A stretch of DNA of 64,000 nt from Oegoconia quadripuncta (GCA_949316235.1 OX438759.1:17174618-17238617), one strand, 5' to 3'; shown: positions 30,431 through 40,287, numbered from the stretch's first letter. Program-made: numbers and translations. The notes: generated from the sequence alone by a model not told the origin.

Positions 30431-32134
30431 ATGTCGGCATTCGCTTGTAAGGCGAGAATACGCTCGGAATTGCGTTGGTTGTCGTCAGCCCTTACCTTGG
30501 TGGGCAGACCAGATAGGCAGGATGCCTTGCTACGTCGATATGATGAATTGCCCGACCGTCTGGCCGTAGTGACGGAACAGTATGCTCTGTATTTGGAACG
30601 GGGATTTGATGTGGACAGCGCCGCCCACCAGGAGGTGGAGCGCGACATTGATCAGGTCTACGATTACTCAGATCAGCTGGCTCAAGGAGCCCTTGAAATA
30701 CGCCGAGTTAGGAACCCCGAACGGAGCCCCGTCTGTCAGGAGGCGAAGCCGACACCGCCGGCGTTATTGAGTCGTCTCCCCCCTTTAGATCTCCCCCACT
30801 TCTCTGGGAGACTCGACGAGTGGATAGGCTTTTGGAATTTATTTAATAGCCTCGTCGATGCTAGGGATGATTTGGGTGCGAGCCAGAAGCTCGCTTATTT
30901 GCTCACCGTGTTGGATGGGGAAGCTCGCGAGCTAATTAAGCACTTGCGCCTCACGGGTGAGAACTACGCCACCGCGAAGGAAATTCTATTGAAGCGGTAT
31001 CAGAATGTGCGTAGGTTGACCGATGCTCATATTGCTCAAATTTTAGCGCTTCCACGCGTTGTTAGTGTCTCACGTTTGCGGGTAGACTTTTTGAACCCTC
31101 TTCTAGCGGCATTCAACGCACTCCGTGATTTGGAGCTGCCGGTTGATGAATGGTCCGCCTTGTTGTTACACATTGTGCTCTCCCGGCTGTCGGATGAGCT
31201 GAAGGTGCGTTTTGAACGCAAATATGGTGGGGATAGCTCCATTTATTTGCCGCCCTTCAAGGATTTGTTAACCTTCTTGGAAGACGAATGTAGGTTAGTG
31301 GACAACTCTGAGGGGCCCAGCCCACTTTGGAAGCGCTCTTCAGCTGCTCAGACGTCGCCCCGTGGGAAGCCGTCAAGGGCCGGGGGCCAAGGGCCGAGTG
31401 CTGGCAAACACTATGCCACGGCTATTGATGGAGCACGCTGTCTGATGTGCAAGGAACCCGGACATCAGGTGTTGCGGTGCAAGAAATTCCTTAGCCTGCG
31501 TGTGCAAGGGCGACGGGCTGTGGCGAAGCAGCGAAATTGGTGCTATGGTTGCCTGGGCTCGCACTACCAGCGAGATTGTACCCAGCAACGACCATGTGGA
31601 AATTGCGGTAATAATCACCACCCCGCGTTGTGTGCCAACAAGAATGGCATTGATGGTCCGAAGCAGGACCGCCCACAGGGCTCCGGGAGCCCTGGAGGCC
31701 ACGGGCCTCATGCTGGGAGAAGGGGACCGGGCCCCAGGCGAGCAAGCCGAAGCTCGGATGATGAGTCAGCAGACTCGCGGCCCTCTCAAGGAGAGCGAGC
31801 GCCCCGTATGGGCGGGGGCCCCGGGGAGCACCCCCGTATGGGCGGGGGCCCCAGGGGCCAACCTCTTGTTGAGCGATCGAGGCCACAAGAAAGTTATGCT
31901 TCAGTGGCTCGCTCTGCTCCTCCGCCGATGAGACAGAGGGGATTCTCGCCGCCGCTTGCGGAATATCCGCGATTGGAACGCCGACCGCCCCGATTTGGTG
32001 GCAGGACCATATATCAGGTCCCGGCCATAGGGCAGTTGCAGTCTCGGCAATATATGCCTGCGTGGGATCCGCTAGATCGCTATGAGCGACCCTCCGCAGC
32101 AGGAGGAGGAGCGGATGTCCATCCCTCGTATTAG
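30431..32134 (+). CDS. gag: BEL/Pao Gag polyprotein, followed by a leaky-type stop
   Basis: 567 residues from the first good ATG after the leader. Gag forms the cytoplasmic particle that packages the element RNA. About residues 110-260 (LPHFSGRLDEWIGFWNLFNS onward) match the Gag domain common to BEL/Pao elements (I recall it as DUF1759). Three zinc knuckles follow: C-x2-C-x4-H-x4-C at residue 337 (CLMCKEPGHQVLRC), then CYGCLGSHYQRDC at 371 and CGNCGNNHHPALC at 389. The C-terminal part is rich in Gly, Pro and Arg, with a short tandem repeat PRMGGGPxx near 457-480. The stop is TAG at 32132-32134 and pol continues in the same frame. Gag and pol together account for all the coding sequence between the LTRs. 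Confidence 0.95.
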   Translation: MSAFACKARIRSELRWLSSALTLVGRPDRQDALLRRYDELPDRLAVVTEQYALYLERGFDVDSAAHQEVERDIDQVYDYSDQLAQGALEIRRVRNPERSPVCQEAKPTPPALLSRLPPLDLPHFSGRLDEWIGFWNLFNSLVDARDDLGASQKLAYLLTVLDGEARELIKHLRLTGENYATAKEILLKRYQNVRRLTDAHIAQILALPRVVSVSRLRVDFLNPLLAAFNALRDLELPVDEWSALLLHIVLSRLSDELKVRFERKYGGDSSIYLPPFKDLLTFLEDECRLVDNSEGPSPLWKRSSAAQTSPRGKPSRAGGQGPSAGKHYATAIDGARCLMCKEPGHQVLRCKKFLSLRVQGRRAVAKQRNWCYGCLGSHYQRDCTQQRPCGNCGNNHHPALCANKNGIDGPKQDRPQGSGSPGGHGPHAGRRGPGPRRASRSSDDESADSRPSQGERAPRMGGGPGEHPRMGGGPRGQPLVERSRPQESYASVARSAPPPMRQRGFSPPLAEYPRLERRPPRFGGRTIYQVPAIGQLQSRQYMPAWDPLDRYERPSAAGGGADVHPSY

Positions 32135-32140
32135 CAATTA
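32132..32140 (+). promoter_or_regulatory. Candidate stop-codon readthrough signal UAG CAA UUA
   Basis: The gag stop is TAG followed directly by CAATTA, in frame. UAG CAR YYA is the well-known leaky context first described at the tobacco mosaic virus replicase. gag (30431) and pol (open through 36013) are in the same frame, and pol has no ATG between the stop and the protease motif. Readthrough would insert one residue and give Gag-Pol; ordinary termination would give Gag alone. Confidence 0.8.
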
Positions 32141-35100
32141 ACGTCACAACAACCTACCACCCAGCCAGAGACTGTTTTGTTGCCCACAGCCTCTGTTTTG
32201 ATCTGGGGGCCGGAAGGAAACCGTGTAAAGGTACGGGCCTTGTTGGATTCCGGCGCGCAGGGTAGTGTTGTGTCTGTTTGGTTGGTTGAACGATTGGGTC
32301 TCAAGCTGGAGCCTCACGAGGGTAATGCACTGGGTGTTGGCGGCCTGAAGATACCCCACTTGAGAGGTCAGGTCATGTTTACGTTTACCCCGGGAACCTC
32401 TTCTAACCCGAAGATCACAACTTCGGCGATTGTGTTAGAACATGTTGTTGGTAGGCTACCTTCAGTTGAGCTGGACCCTTACGTTCTTAAATTAACTGCT
32501 GGTTTGAACCTGGCTGACCCCAAGTTCTACACTCCCAGGACTGTGGACGTATTGCTAGGAGCAGACGTACTGGGACGATTGTTGTTGAACCATAGGTGGG
32601 TTTTGCAGCCAGGCGGCTTGGTGGCTGTACAAACAGTCTGTGGATTTGTTGTGATGGGACCCATTCGACAGTTCCCCACGTTCGATGAGAATGCTGCGCA
32701 TTTTGTAGGCACCTCCCTCTCTGACGCGGTTCAGAAATTTTGGGAAGTGGAGGAGCCTCCCTCAGTCTCGCGAATGAGTCCAGAACAGGAAGAATGCGAA
32801 TTGTTTTACCAGAATAATACTGGTCGTCTTCGTTCTGGCCGCTTGGTGACACGACTGCCCTTCCGTGCCGGTCGACCTCCTCTGGGTAGCTCCATTCGAT
32901 TAGCAGAGAAAAGGTTAATCTCCATGGAGCACCGCATGAGCAAGGATCCGGTCTTTCGTCAGAAATATATAAATTTCATGCGGGAGTATGAGGATTTGGG
33001 GCACATGTCGTTGTCAAATTTAGACTGGCGCTCAGTGGAGCATTACTTTCTTCCGCACCATGCCGTCTTGAAGACGCAGAGTGGGAAGATTCGTGTTGTA
33101 TTTGATGGTTCGGCACCCACATCCTCCGGTGTCTCTTTGAACCAATGTTTGCATGCCGGTCCTAAATTGCATCGGGATATCTCGGATATTCTGACTGGCT
33201 TTCGTCGACATCAGGTAGTCTTCGTTGCTGACATCAGGATGATGTTTCGGCAGACTGTCATACATCCCGAGGACCGAAGATACCAGCTGATTTTGTGGCG
33301 TGAGAACCAAGATAATCCCTTCCAAGTATACGAGTTGAACACGAATACGTACGGGTTATCTTCAAGCCCGTTTGTTGCGATTCGGTCGCTAATGGAATTA
33401 GCTGAGCGAGAGCGCTTGAGCTTTCCGCGTGCGTCCACCATCCTACGTGAGGATCTCTATGTGGACGATGTTTGCACCGGCGCCTCTAGTATTGAAGAGG
33501 CTCTCGTTTTGCGAGATGAATTGACCGAGATCCTTAAGTCTGGTGGTTACGAGTTGAGAAAATGGTTGTCTAACTCGCCGGAAGTTCTTGTTGGTTTACC
33601 CGAGGAACACCAGCAGGATCCGCATCTCTTTGAAAATATCGATAACCCCAATTTGGTGGCAGTTCTTGGAGTCCAGTATCGGCCCGTCCCAGATACGTTC
33701 ACCTATCGGGTTAACTTGAAAGTCCCGAAGGTTTGGACGAAACGCTCGGTTTTGTCAACGGTGGCCCGGACCTTTGATCCAAATGGCTGGATTAGCCCGG
33801 TTATATTTAAAGCTAAATGCTTTCTGCAGCAGCTCTGGACTGCTGGTGTGTCATGGGACGAGCCCCTCTCCGGAGATTTACTCGCCGAGTGGGAGTATTT
33901 TGTTTCGTCTCTTCCTGATATTAATCAGGTTTCGATTCCGAGGTTGTTCCTTCCCATGGGGAAGCGGTTGGTAAGCCTTCATGGCTTTTGTGACGCCTCC
34001 GAACGTGGCTTCGGCGCGGTGGTGTTCGTGCGCACTGTTAGCGCAGCAGGAGCTGTAGCTGTGCACTTGGTTTTGGCGAAGAGCAAGGTCGCTCCCCTTC
34101 GGACTCGACTCACGATTCCTAAGTTGGAACTAAGTGGAGCTGCTCTTCTTACGCGCCTGTTGAACCACTTGTCCGCCACCCTAGGTAAATCGGTGGACAT
34201 TACTGATATTTACGCCTGGACTGACAGCCAGATTGTTCTTTGTTGGCTGAAAGCTTCGGTCCACGCTTTGGAAATCTTTGTGGCCAACCGAGTGTCTCAA
34301 ATTCAGAACTCGAAAGCGAAGTTGATTTGGCGCCACGTACCCGGGGAATTGAACCCCGCAGATTGCGTATCTCGCGGTTGTAGGGCTCCGGATCTCATCG
34401 ATCATCCCTTGTGGTGGGGACCGGAATGGTTGACGTTGCCAGAATCGGATTGGCCCCACACCCCTCGTTGCTCCACGGATCCATTGCCCGGATTGCGAGC
34501 ATTTGCCCTCGAGCAGGAGCCTTGTTTGGATACCGAGATCTTATTGAATCGGTATAGCTCTCTTGATAAGCTGCTTGGAGTAACAGCTTGGATTAACCGC
34601 TTTGCTCACAATTGTCGTCGCCCACGCGAGAAACGTATTTCGCCTGTCTTGGAACCACAGGAGCGTCAGGACGCCCTGCTGTTTTGGGTTCGAGCCACTC
34701 AGGCCAAAGAGTTTGAACCGGAGTTAAAGACTTTACGCTATGGTAACACCAAATTGAAGGGGGCTGTGGCTCGTCTGAATCCCTTTATTGATAACTCCGG
34801 CCTCCTCCGAGTGGGAGGTAGGCTTCGAAATGCAAACTTGATATATGGTGCTAGGCACCCTTTGTTGTTGCCCAAGAGAGGGCACTTGGTGCAATTATTG
34901 GTGACCGACCGTCACACCAAGAACTCTCACGCTGGCTGTAATACTTTGCTAGCTATTTTGCAGCGTGAATTTTGGATATTGTCAGCTAGACGGACAATCC
35001 GTGACACCATTTTCCGGTGTATGTCTTGTTATCGGCTAAAAGCCGCCACCATGCAGCCCCAAATGGGTGACTTGCCTGCAGACCGTGTCACGGAAAGTAG

Positions 35101-36013
35101 GCCCTTTGCCGGAGTAGGTACTGATTTTGCAGGCCCGTTTACAGTCAAGGCATCGCGCCTTCGGAACGCGAAGGTATATAAGGCGTACTTGTGTGTCTTT
35201 GTCTGTCTGTCCACCAAGGCTGTCCATTTTGAAGTGGTCTCCGAATTGTCGACGGAGGCATTTGTAGCTGCCCTTAGCAGATTTGTATCCCGCAGGGGAC
35301 TGCCATCCTTGATCCGTTCTGATTGCGGCACTAATTATAAGGGTGCAGAACGGCACCTGAAAGAAGTTGTAAAATTTTTAGTTGACAACCAGGTAGACAT
35401 TGGAACAACTCTCTCCCGCCGTGGGATAACCTGGAAGTTTAGTCCGCCAGTTTGTCCTCACTGGGGAGGGATATTTGAGGCTTGTGTTAAGGTAGCTAAG
35501 ACCCATTTGCGTCGCGTAATTGGTGAGACCGTTCTTACCTTTGAAGAACTTGATACTGTTTTTTGTAAAATTGAGGCCGTCCTCAACTCGCGTCCGTTGT
35601 GCCCGCTCTCGTCTGATGCGAATGATCTGGAGGCCTTAACTCCAGGTCACTTCCTTATTGGTCAGCCCCTCAACGCTCTGCCGGAATATCCGTTTGAGGA
35701 AGTAAGATCTCGCCGTTTGTCGCGTTACCAGCTGTTACAACAGTTGTCCCAGAGATTTTGGACACGCTGGTCGGTAGAGTATTTGCATATCTTACAACAG
35801 CGCGTTAAGTGGACTGACAAGACCAATCCACCCAGTGTTGGTGACCTCGTTTTGATAAAAGATGCTAATTCGCCGCCATTGTTCTGGCGTCGGGGGCGCA
35901 TCGTCAATTTAGTATTCGGTGCTGATGGCATCCCTCGTTTTGCTGAGGTACTGGTTGGGGATTCGGTCTTGAAACGAGCGGTCGCCCCTCTCTCTCGCCT
36001 ACCCGTGGATTAG
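32135..36013 (+). CDS. pol: BEL/Pao Pol: protease, reverse transcriptase, RNase H, integrase
   Basis: Open from the codon after the gag UAG to TAG at 36011-36013. No ATG opens it, so I take it as the readthrough product. Residues are counted from the TTG at 32177. Aspartic protease: LLDSGAQGS with D24. Reverse transcriptase about 290-470: ADIRMMFRQ and the catalytic YVDDV at 428-432, which is typical of BEL/Pao. RTFDPNGWISP follows at about 530. RNase H from GFCDASERG (D606) through KLELSGAAL and AWTDSQIV. Integrase zinc-binding region from H913 (HTKNSHAGC...CMSCYRLKA). Catalytic triad D983 (GTDFAGPF), D1049 (IRSDCGTN), E1101 (WGGIFEA). The C-terminus VGDLVLIKD...RAVAPLSRLP is the conserved end of this family. 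Every catalytic residue that I can check is present. Confidence 0.95.
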   Translation, partial: QLTSQQPTTQPETVLLPTASVLIWGPEGNRVKVRALLDSGAQGSVVSVWLVERLGLKLEPHEGNALGVGGLKIPHLRGQVMFTFTPGTSSNPKITTSAIVLEHVVGRLPSVELDPYVLKLTAGLNLADPKFYTPRTVDVLLGADVLGRLLLNHRWVLQPGGLVAVQTVCGFVVMGPIRQFPTFDENAAHFVGTSLSDAVQKFWEVEEPPSVSRMSPEQEECELFYQNNTGRLRSGRLVTRLPFRAGRPPLGSSIRLAEKRLISMEHRMSKDPVFRQKYINFMREYEDLGHMSLSNLDWRSVEHYFLPHHAVLKTQSGKIRVVFDGSAPTSSGVSLNQCLHAGPKLHRDISDILTGFRRHQVVFVADIRMMFRQTVIHPEDRRYQLILWRENQDNPFQVYELNTNTYGLSSSPFVAIRSLMELAERERLSFPRASTILREDLYVDDVCTGASSIEEALVLRDELTEILKSGGYELRKWLSNSPEVLVGLPEEHQQDPHLFENIDNPNLVAVLGVQYRPVPDTFTYRVNLKVPKVWTKRSVLSTVARTFDPNGWISPVIFKAKCFLQQLWTAGVSWDEPLSGDLLAEWEYFVSSLPDINQVSIPRLFLPMGKRLVSLHGFCDASERGFGAVVFVRTVSAAGAVAVHLVLAKSKVAPLRTRLTIPKLELSGAALLTRLLNHLSATLGKSVDITDIYAWTDSQIVLCWLKASVHALEIFVANRVSQIQNSKAKLIWRHVPGELNPADCVSRGCRAPDLIDHPLWWGPEWLTLPESDWPHTPRCSTDPLPGLRAFALEQEPCLDTEILLNRYSSLDKLLGVTAWINRFAHNCRRPREKRISPVLEPQERQDALLFWVRATQAKEFEPELKTLRYGNTKLKGAVARLNPFIDNSGLLRVGGRLRNANLIYGARHPLLLPKRGHLVQLLVTDRHTKNSHAGCNTLLAILQREFWILSARRTIRDTIFRCMSCYRLKAATMQPQMGDLPADRVTESRPFAGVGTDFAGPFTVKASRLRNAKVYKAYLCVFVCLSTKAVHFEVVSELSTEAFVAALSRFVSRRGLPSLIRSDCGTNYKGAERHLKEVVKFLVDNQVDIGTTLSRRGITWKFSPPVCPHWGGIFEACVKVAKTHLRRVIGETVLTFEELDTVFCKIEAVLNSRPLCPLSSDANDLEALTPGHFLIGQPLNALPEYPFEEVRSRRLSRYQLLQQLSQRFWTRWSVEYLHILQQRVKWTDKTNPPSVGDLVLIKDANSPPLFWRRGRIVNLVFGADGIPRFAEVLVGDSVLKRAVAPLSRLPVD

Positions 36014-36029
36014 CGTACAGACACGTGTC

Positions 36030-36046
36030 TGTCCGGGGCAGGGGGA
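36030..36046 (+). promoter_or_regulatory. Polypurine tract before the 3' LTR
   Basis: GTCCGGGGCAGGGGGA ends one base before the LTR's TG. A G-rich tract here is where plus-strand DNA synthesis would be primed. Just upstream, GACACGTGTC is palindromic. Confidence 0.75.
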
Positions 36047-36755
36047 TGTTTAGTTTCGTATTAGTTTGTTTGAACGAATGGAGAGGCGACGCGGGGACGC
36101 GGGGTGAGGTACCGCCGGCCTCACGGGCGGACGGGCTCCCGCACTCGATCAGTTCCTCGCCGCCGGGAGACCGTACGCACGCCTCCGTGCCGCTAGTTGC
36201 GCCCGCGCACCAACACGTAGTTGGAAGCGAATTGTTACGCGGAGTGCCTTAGTTTGGATAATAATTATTGTTACAAGTTGATTTATACCAGTGTAGTACG
36301 CGGTGAATTGTTATTCTGTGCCGTGAACGGATGTTTGTTGGCGTGTGCTTGCCACGCGGCATTGGAATGCGCAGGAACGCCATATTGGAGCTTGGCGGAC
36401 CGACACAGGTTAATTTGTAAGGGGCCCCTTTAATACTACTAACTTGTCAGGTCGCATCTCGAAGCCGCCGCTGCATGGATTCACGCCGGTGAGTGGACTT
36501 TAACTGTATGAACCTTATTGTATGTTAGGGGATGTGGACTCCCCTTCCTGTCGGCGCTCCATTAGTGTTGTGTGAATTGTATTTGTTTAGCCCGGCGTAG
36601 CGCCGGCCTGTTCGCCCTCTCGTAGTGATTTCACTATTTGAAAGTCGCGTCGGTAACGCCGCGGAACGTGACTCAGTGATAACTTGAACCGTTGACTAAC
36701 GACGGTTTCACTGCGGGCGCGCGCGCGAACTGCCAACCCAGCGTGGTTGGCAACA
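36047..36755 (+). repeat. 3' LTR of the BEL/Pao element
   Basis: Compared by eye with 29156-29864, I found no difference over 709 bases. LTRs are made identical at insertion, so the insertion is recent. Confidence 0.95.
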
Positions 36756-36830
36756 ATACATACACCGCAAAAACATTACCCTTCTTCCTGGGGCAGTCGG
36801 GTAGTAAAGCTGTAATTTTGAAAAGATATG
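36756..36830 (+). mobile_element. LT-4 tail, right of the BEL/Pao insertion
   Basis: ATACATACACCGCAAAAACA, TTACCCTTCTTCCTGGGGCA, GTCGGGTAG: the ordinary LT-4 terminus as a single copy. It continues sequence interrupted at 29155. Confidence 0.65.
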
Positions 36831-37129
36831 GACGTTCACAAAATTCCGATTTAATGATAGGCCTAAGTCATATAGACCAGCAACTAAATGCTCGAAGTTG
36901 TTATGGTAAATGATTCGGTTGGGACTCACTTCGGAAGTTCACTTTGAACTGTCATTTGCATTAACCTAACTGCCCGGTTTAAATACTGTTTGAATTTTAA
37001 CGTCTATTTTAGTCAATTAGTTTGTGATTTAGTTAGTCGTAACTCGTAACTGGTGTAGTTAGAACACTTTTGTGATGAAAATTGGAAACTATTTGTATCT
37101 TGTTGTTTGTGTTTTTAGCCGACTTACAT
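36831..37129. other. Nothing recognised
   Basis: About 300 bases without a repeat or coding feature that I can support. Confidence 0.3.
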
Positions 37130-37375
37130 AAAAGAAGGAGGTTTAATTTCACTGTACTTTTCAAAATAAGTAAGCGAATATAATATAATAATACCATATA
37201 ATATGCCGATATAATGGTGTCTCTGGGGATAAAGACAAATTTAACAATACCTTACACTTCGAAATCGGTCAAGCAAATAAATATCTATGTATATATAATT
37301 ATATATTTATTAAGACATGCATTTGGAAAACATTACCCTCCTTCCTGTGGCAGTCGGATAGGAGAGGATTGTGTC
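37130..37375 (+). mobile_element. LT-4 tail, longer copy
   Basis: CCGACTTACATAAAAGAAGG, then CTTACACTTCGAAATCGGTC and ACATTACCCTCCTTCCTGTG with GCAGTCGG. It shows that the CCGACTTC motif, the CTTCGAAATCGG block and the terminal block belong to one element. Confidence 0.6.
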
Positions 37376-37410
37376 TTTCTCTTTTTTTTATAATTGTGTA
37401 TTCGTTTATT

Positions 37411-37705
37411 GGGGTTTACGATTCGGAGGTCGCGGGTTCGATCCCCATCGGGGTACATGTTTAATACTCGGTTTGGTTGGTGTACGGTATTTTAAATGTC
37501 CGCCTGGCTAGCTAACACCATGTTATCTAAATCTGCCGCCAAACAGCAAGGTTAATAGCATTTTTGTGTTCCGGCTGTCAGACAGAAGATAGCAGTTCCC
37601 CAAATATGATAGCTTATTAGCTTAGGGTCAATACGCTTCCACCTTCGGCCTCATCTGTATACTTAACATCAGGTGTATAAAGGTCAAATGCTAACCCGTT
37701 GTACT
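37411..37705 (+). mobile_element. SINE-A, nearly complete, diverged
   Basis: Starts mid-head (GGGGTTTACGATTCGGAGGT), B-box-like GGGTTCGATCCCCATCGGGG, ends GTCAAATGCTAACCCGTTGT without a clear poly-A. Confidence 0.75.
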
Positions 37706-38273
37706 AATGCTAACAATATCTCACCCGACGGAAAATGATGAAGGTTGTCTTAAATCGACATTTATAGGCTGATTGTTATGTAAAAAAAATATATTTAATT
37801 TTAAGGGACACCGAATGAAATCCTGTAAAATAATTGGGTTCCTTTTATATATTGTAAAGGTCAAAGCAAAACTTTTACAAAATATATCCTTTTGCTCAAA
37901 GGATTCGTGGGTGTTTTGTCTTTGTATTCTGATTTCACCGCTGGATACCTCATTTGGACGCCTACCCTACACCGTACAATAGAGATTATATATACTAACT
38001 TGTGCCCGCAGCTCCGCCTGTATAATTAATTTATCGTCCCGTTCTTAGAGGTTGTAATGAACATGAAAAAAATTTAATTAAATATTTGTTTATTACCAAA
38101 AATATAGCATTCAAAATGCGAAATCTAGTTTTGTTCGTTTTTCTGTATTACTTATCGGTACAACACTATTGGTTTTCCGCTATACTTATAATATATCTAT
38201 ATTTTTTATATTATCTATACTAATTTGCATTGTATGTTTCCCTTTATTAAATTTAAATCCCGGAATTTAAATT
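37706..38273. other. No gene recognised; LT-6-like piece
   Basis: 37995-38035 (TAACTTGTGCCCGCAGCTCC) resembles the start of the common LT-6 element. Otherwise AT-rich and featureless. Confidence 0.35.
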
Positions 38274-38412
38274 GCGGTTGTCAGAGATAAGATAGCCAGT
38301 CCCCCAAATAAGATGGGGTTTCCGGTGCACTACGCTACCACCTTCGGCCTCATCTTAGCTTAACATCAGGGGTGATTGAGGTCAAGTGCTAACCCGTTGT
38401 GGCTAAAAAAAA
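38274..38412 (+). mobile_element. SINE-A 3' half
   Basis: GCGGTTGTCAGAGATAAGAT, CTTCGGCCTCATCTTAGCTT, AACCCGTTGTGGCTAAAAAA. Confidence 0.75.
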
Positions 38413-38557
38413 AATAAGATAAGTACTAACAACGCCTTGCACTTCAGTAAAAAAGTTGATTGTATTTATATTTATCTAAACAAAACAAAAACTGGTAGTA
38501 ACACTGGTAATACCACGGGCAACAAAGAATAATTATAAGAATATATATATATATATA

Positions 38558-38785
38558 TACGGGGACTGACTATCTTATCTCTGACAACAGGAACACAACA
38601 ATGCATTAACATTGCTGCTTGGCGGCAGATTTAGATAAGATGGTAGCCTGGCGGACATTTAAAATGCCCGACCGCCAACCAAACCGAGTACTTAAACATA
38701 TACCCCGCTGGGGTTCGAACCCACGACCTCCAAATGTAAACCTAATGTTGTTTACATTGAGCCACGGAGGCGGTTAACATACGAG
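38558..38785 (-). mobile_element. SINE-A 5' half, opposite orientation
   Basis: Minus strand: CGCCTCCGTGGCTCAATGTA, GGGTTCGAACCCCAGCGGGG, ending at GTCAGAGATAAGATAGTCAG. Together with 38274-38412 it makes an inverted pair (GTTGTCAGAGATAAGATAG against its complement) about 150 bases apart. Confidence 0.8.
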
Positions 38786-38859
38786 TAGGTACAGGCTACT
38801 TTACATCCCGAAAAACTGACTGGTTCCTACAGGAACCTACCGTACAGGGTAGGTATTTT

Positions 38860-38925
38860 TAGTGGGATTGCTAGCGAAATACGATTTCGACGCGGGCGAA
38901 GTCGCAAGTCACAGCTAGTGCATAA
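38860..38925 (-). mobile_element. LT-6 5' fragment
   Basis: Plus text CGACGCGGGCGAAGTCGCAA and GTCACAGCTAGT is the inverse of the usual CTAGC...GACTTCGCCCGCGTCG beginning. Confidence 0.45.
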
Positions 38926-39599
38926 ATCCGAAAGACATTACCATCCTTCCCCGAAGGTCGGTGATAAACGAACATTCCACTATGATATTGTGAAAATTGG
39001 TAATGTATTTGCACACGCCACTCATGTGAGTAACAATGAATATACATTTTTTTCTGACCCATATCGAATTATTAATGACTTAAAATTCGCGTCCTCGTAT
39101 TTAATATTTAAATTACTAGCCTACCTTCATACAGCTTTTAATTCAAATGGTTATAAATGAACAGTAGTCACGAATTGGGAAATTAAAGGCGGTTCGATTT
39201 AAATTTAAATCGTGTTACATTTTAAATAAAATAAAAAAACGAGAAAAAATTGCACCACAGAGTATAATAAATTCAGAAGATTAATTAGGAAGGCCTGTCA
39301 AAAGGGGTGGATTTTTTAAATGGTACAAATTTCTGACTGGCTAATGTTCGGTCGTTAGGTTATTATAGGGTTTGAAATGTATTATTATGTACAGAGGGTA
39401 GAAAAGGGTTGACGATTTTTTGTTTCGGGGTGGCTGGGATATATTTTTGTCTAACCTCGAATAATCTATATATATATAGGTATACTCGAGCCCACAGCTT
39501 TAATTCTATATATCTATTATATAATTTTTATTTTTATTTGTGTAAATCCTATGATGTTATGATGAAAATAGAGCGTTAACAAACTAACCAACAAAAAAT
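38926..39599. other. No gene recognised
   Basis: An 80-codon plus frame (38918-39160) begins inside the LT-6 fragment and has no domain. The rest is AT-rich and unassigned. Confidence 0.3.
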
Positions 39600-39633
39600 C
39601 GATTTTACTAGGTAGTAGTTGCGAAGTGGTAAT

Positions 39634-39960
39634 TAGCCATGGTACATGGCCTGCGTGGGAATCGAAGTTGGGAGACCGCGTCTTAACCGCTGAGCCACCG
39701 GCGCAGGCCATGTACCAATAATTTTTAAATTTAATTTAATTACTTATGTGCATTTATCCGACTGCTCTTAAACGGTGAAGGAAAACATCGTGAGGAAACC
39801 TGCATGCCTGACAAATAAAAATTCAAGGGCATGTGAAGTCCCCAACCTGCATTGGGCCAGCGTGGTGGACTATGGCCCATACTCCCTCATATACGAGGGA
39901 AGGCCTATATCCCTGCAGTGAGATGTTTACGGGCTGATGATGATGATCATGACTTAGCCA
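39634..39960 (+). mobile_element. SINE-D with inverted tRNA-like head
   Basis: Body on the plus strand: CGACTGCTCTTAAACGGTGA, GAAACCTGCATGCCTGAC, ATACTCCCTCATATACGAGG, ending in CTGATGATGATGATCATG. The head (39656-39700) is on the minus strand relative to the body, reading GGTGGCTCAGCGGTTAAGAC only on the complement. It lies between 15-bp inverted repeats GGTACATGGCCTGCG (39641-39655) and CGCAGGCCATGTACC (39702-39716). Confidence 0.75.
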
Positions 39961-40287
39961 TGTTTGAAGGAAATTGTTCTTTTTTTTGCACAGCGGGTTA
40001 GCAATTAATGTAAACCTATAGTGACTATAATAGTAATAGTGGCTTGTTGACTAAATAAATACATTGTTTATATCAATTACTTCTTTAATTTAATTTGGTA
40101 TCCAAACAATTAAATAGATAAATTAAATAGTTTTAAGATTTATTAATATTTGCATGCTGTTAAAAGTGGCTGAATAGGCGATAGAACCAGTACTGAAACA
40201 CATTATAATATACCCTATTCAATAGCAAATAAATCATTTGTATTAATCTCCAATTATTAATTTTATTTTATTATAATTTTATGTAAA

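Larger units (their letters stand above)
29156..36755 (+). mobile_element. Complete BEL/Pao LTR retrotransposon
   Basis: 7,600 bp. LTRs of 709 bp at 29156-29864 and 36047-36755 appear identical base for base. The five-base duplication ATACA flanks it (29151-29155 and 36756-36760), in the range usual for BEL/Pao. Internal order: primer site, leader, gag (30431-32134), in-frame UAG, pol (to 36013), purine tract, LTR. All expected domains are present without frameshifts, so the element may still be able to move. It landed in LT-4 sequence beside the 55-bp array: removing one ATACA restores a continuous tail. GC content is visibly higher than in the surroundings. Confidence 0.97.

Noticed and set aside
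31491..32147. 218-codon minus frame
   Set aside because: Antisense shadow of the GC-rich, Gly/Pro/Arg-rich gag C-terminus; no domain.
32177..32179. Start codon for pol at 32177
   Set aside because: The triplet is TTG, not ATG, and the frame is already open from the gag UAG. Readthrough explains pol better than independent initiation.
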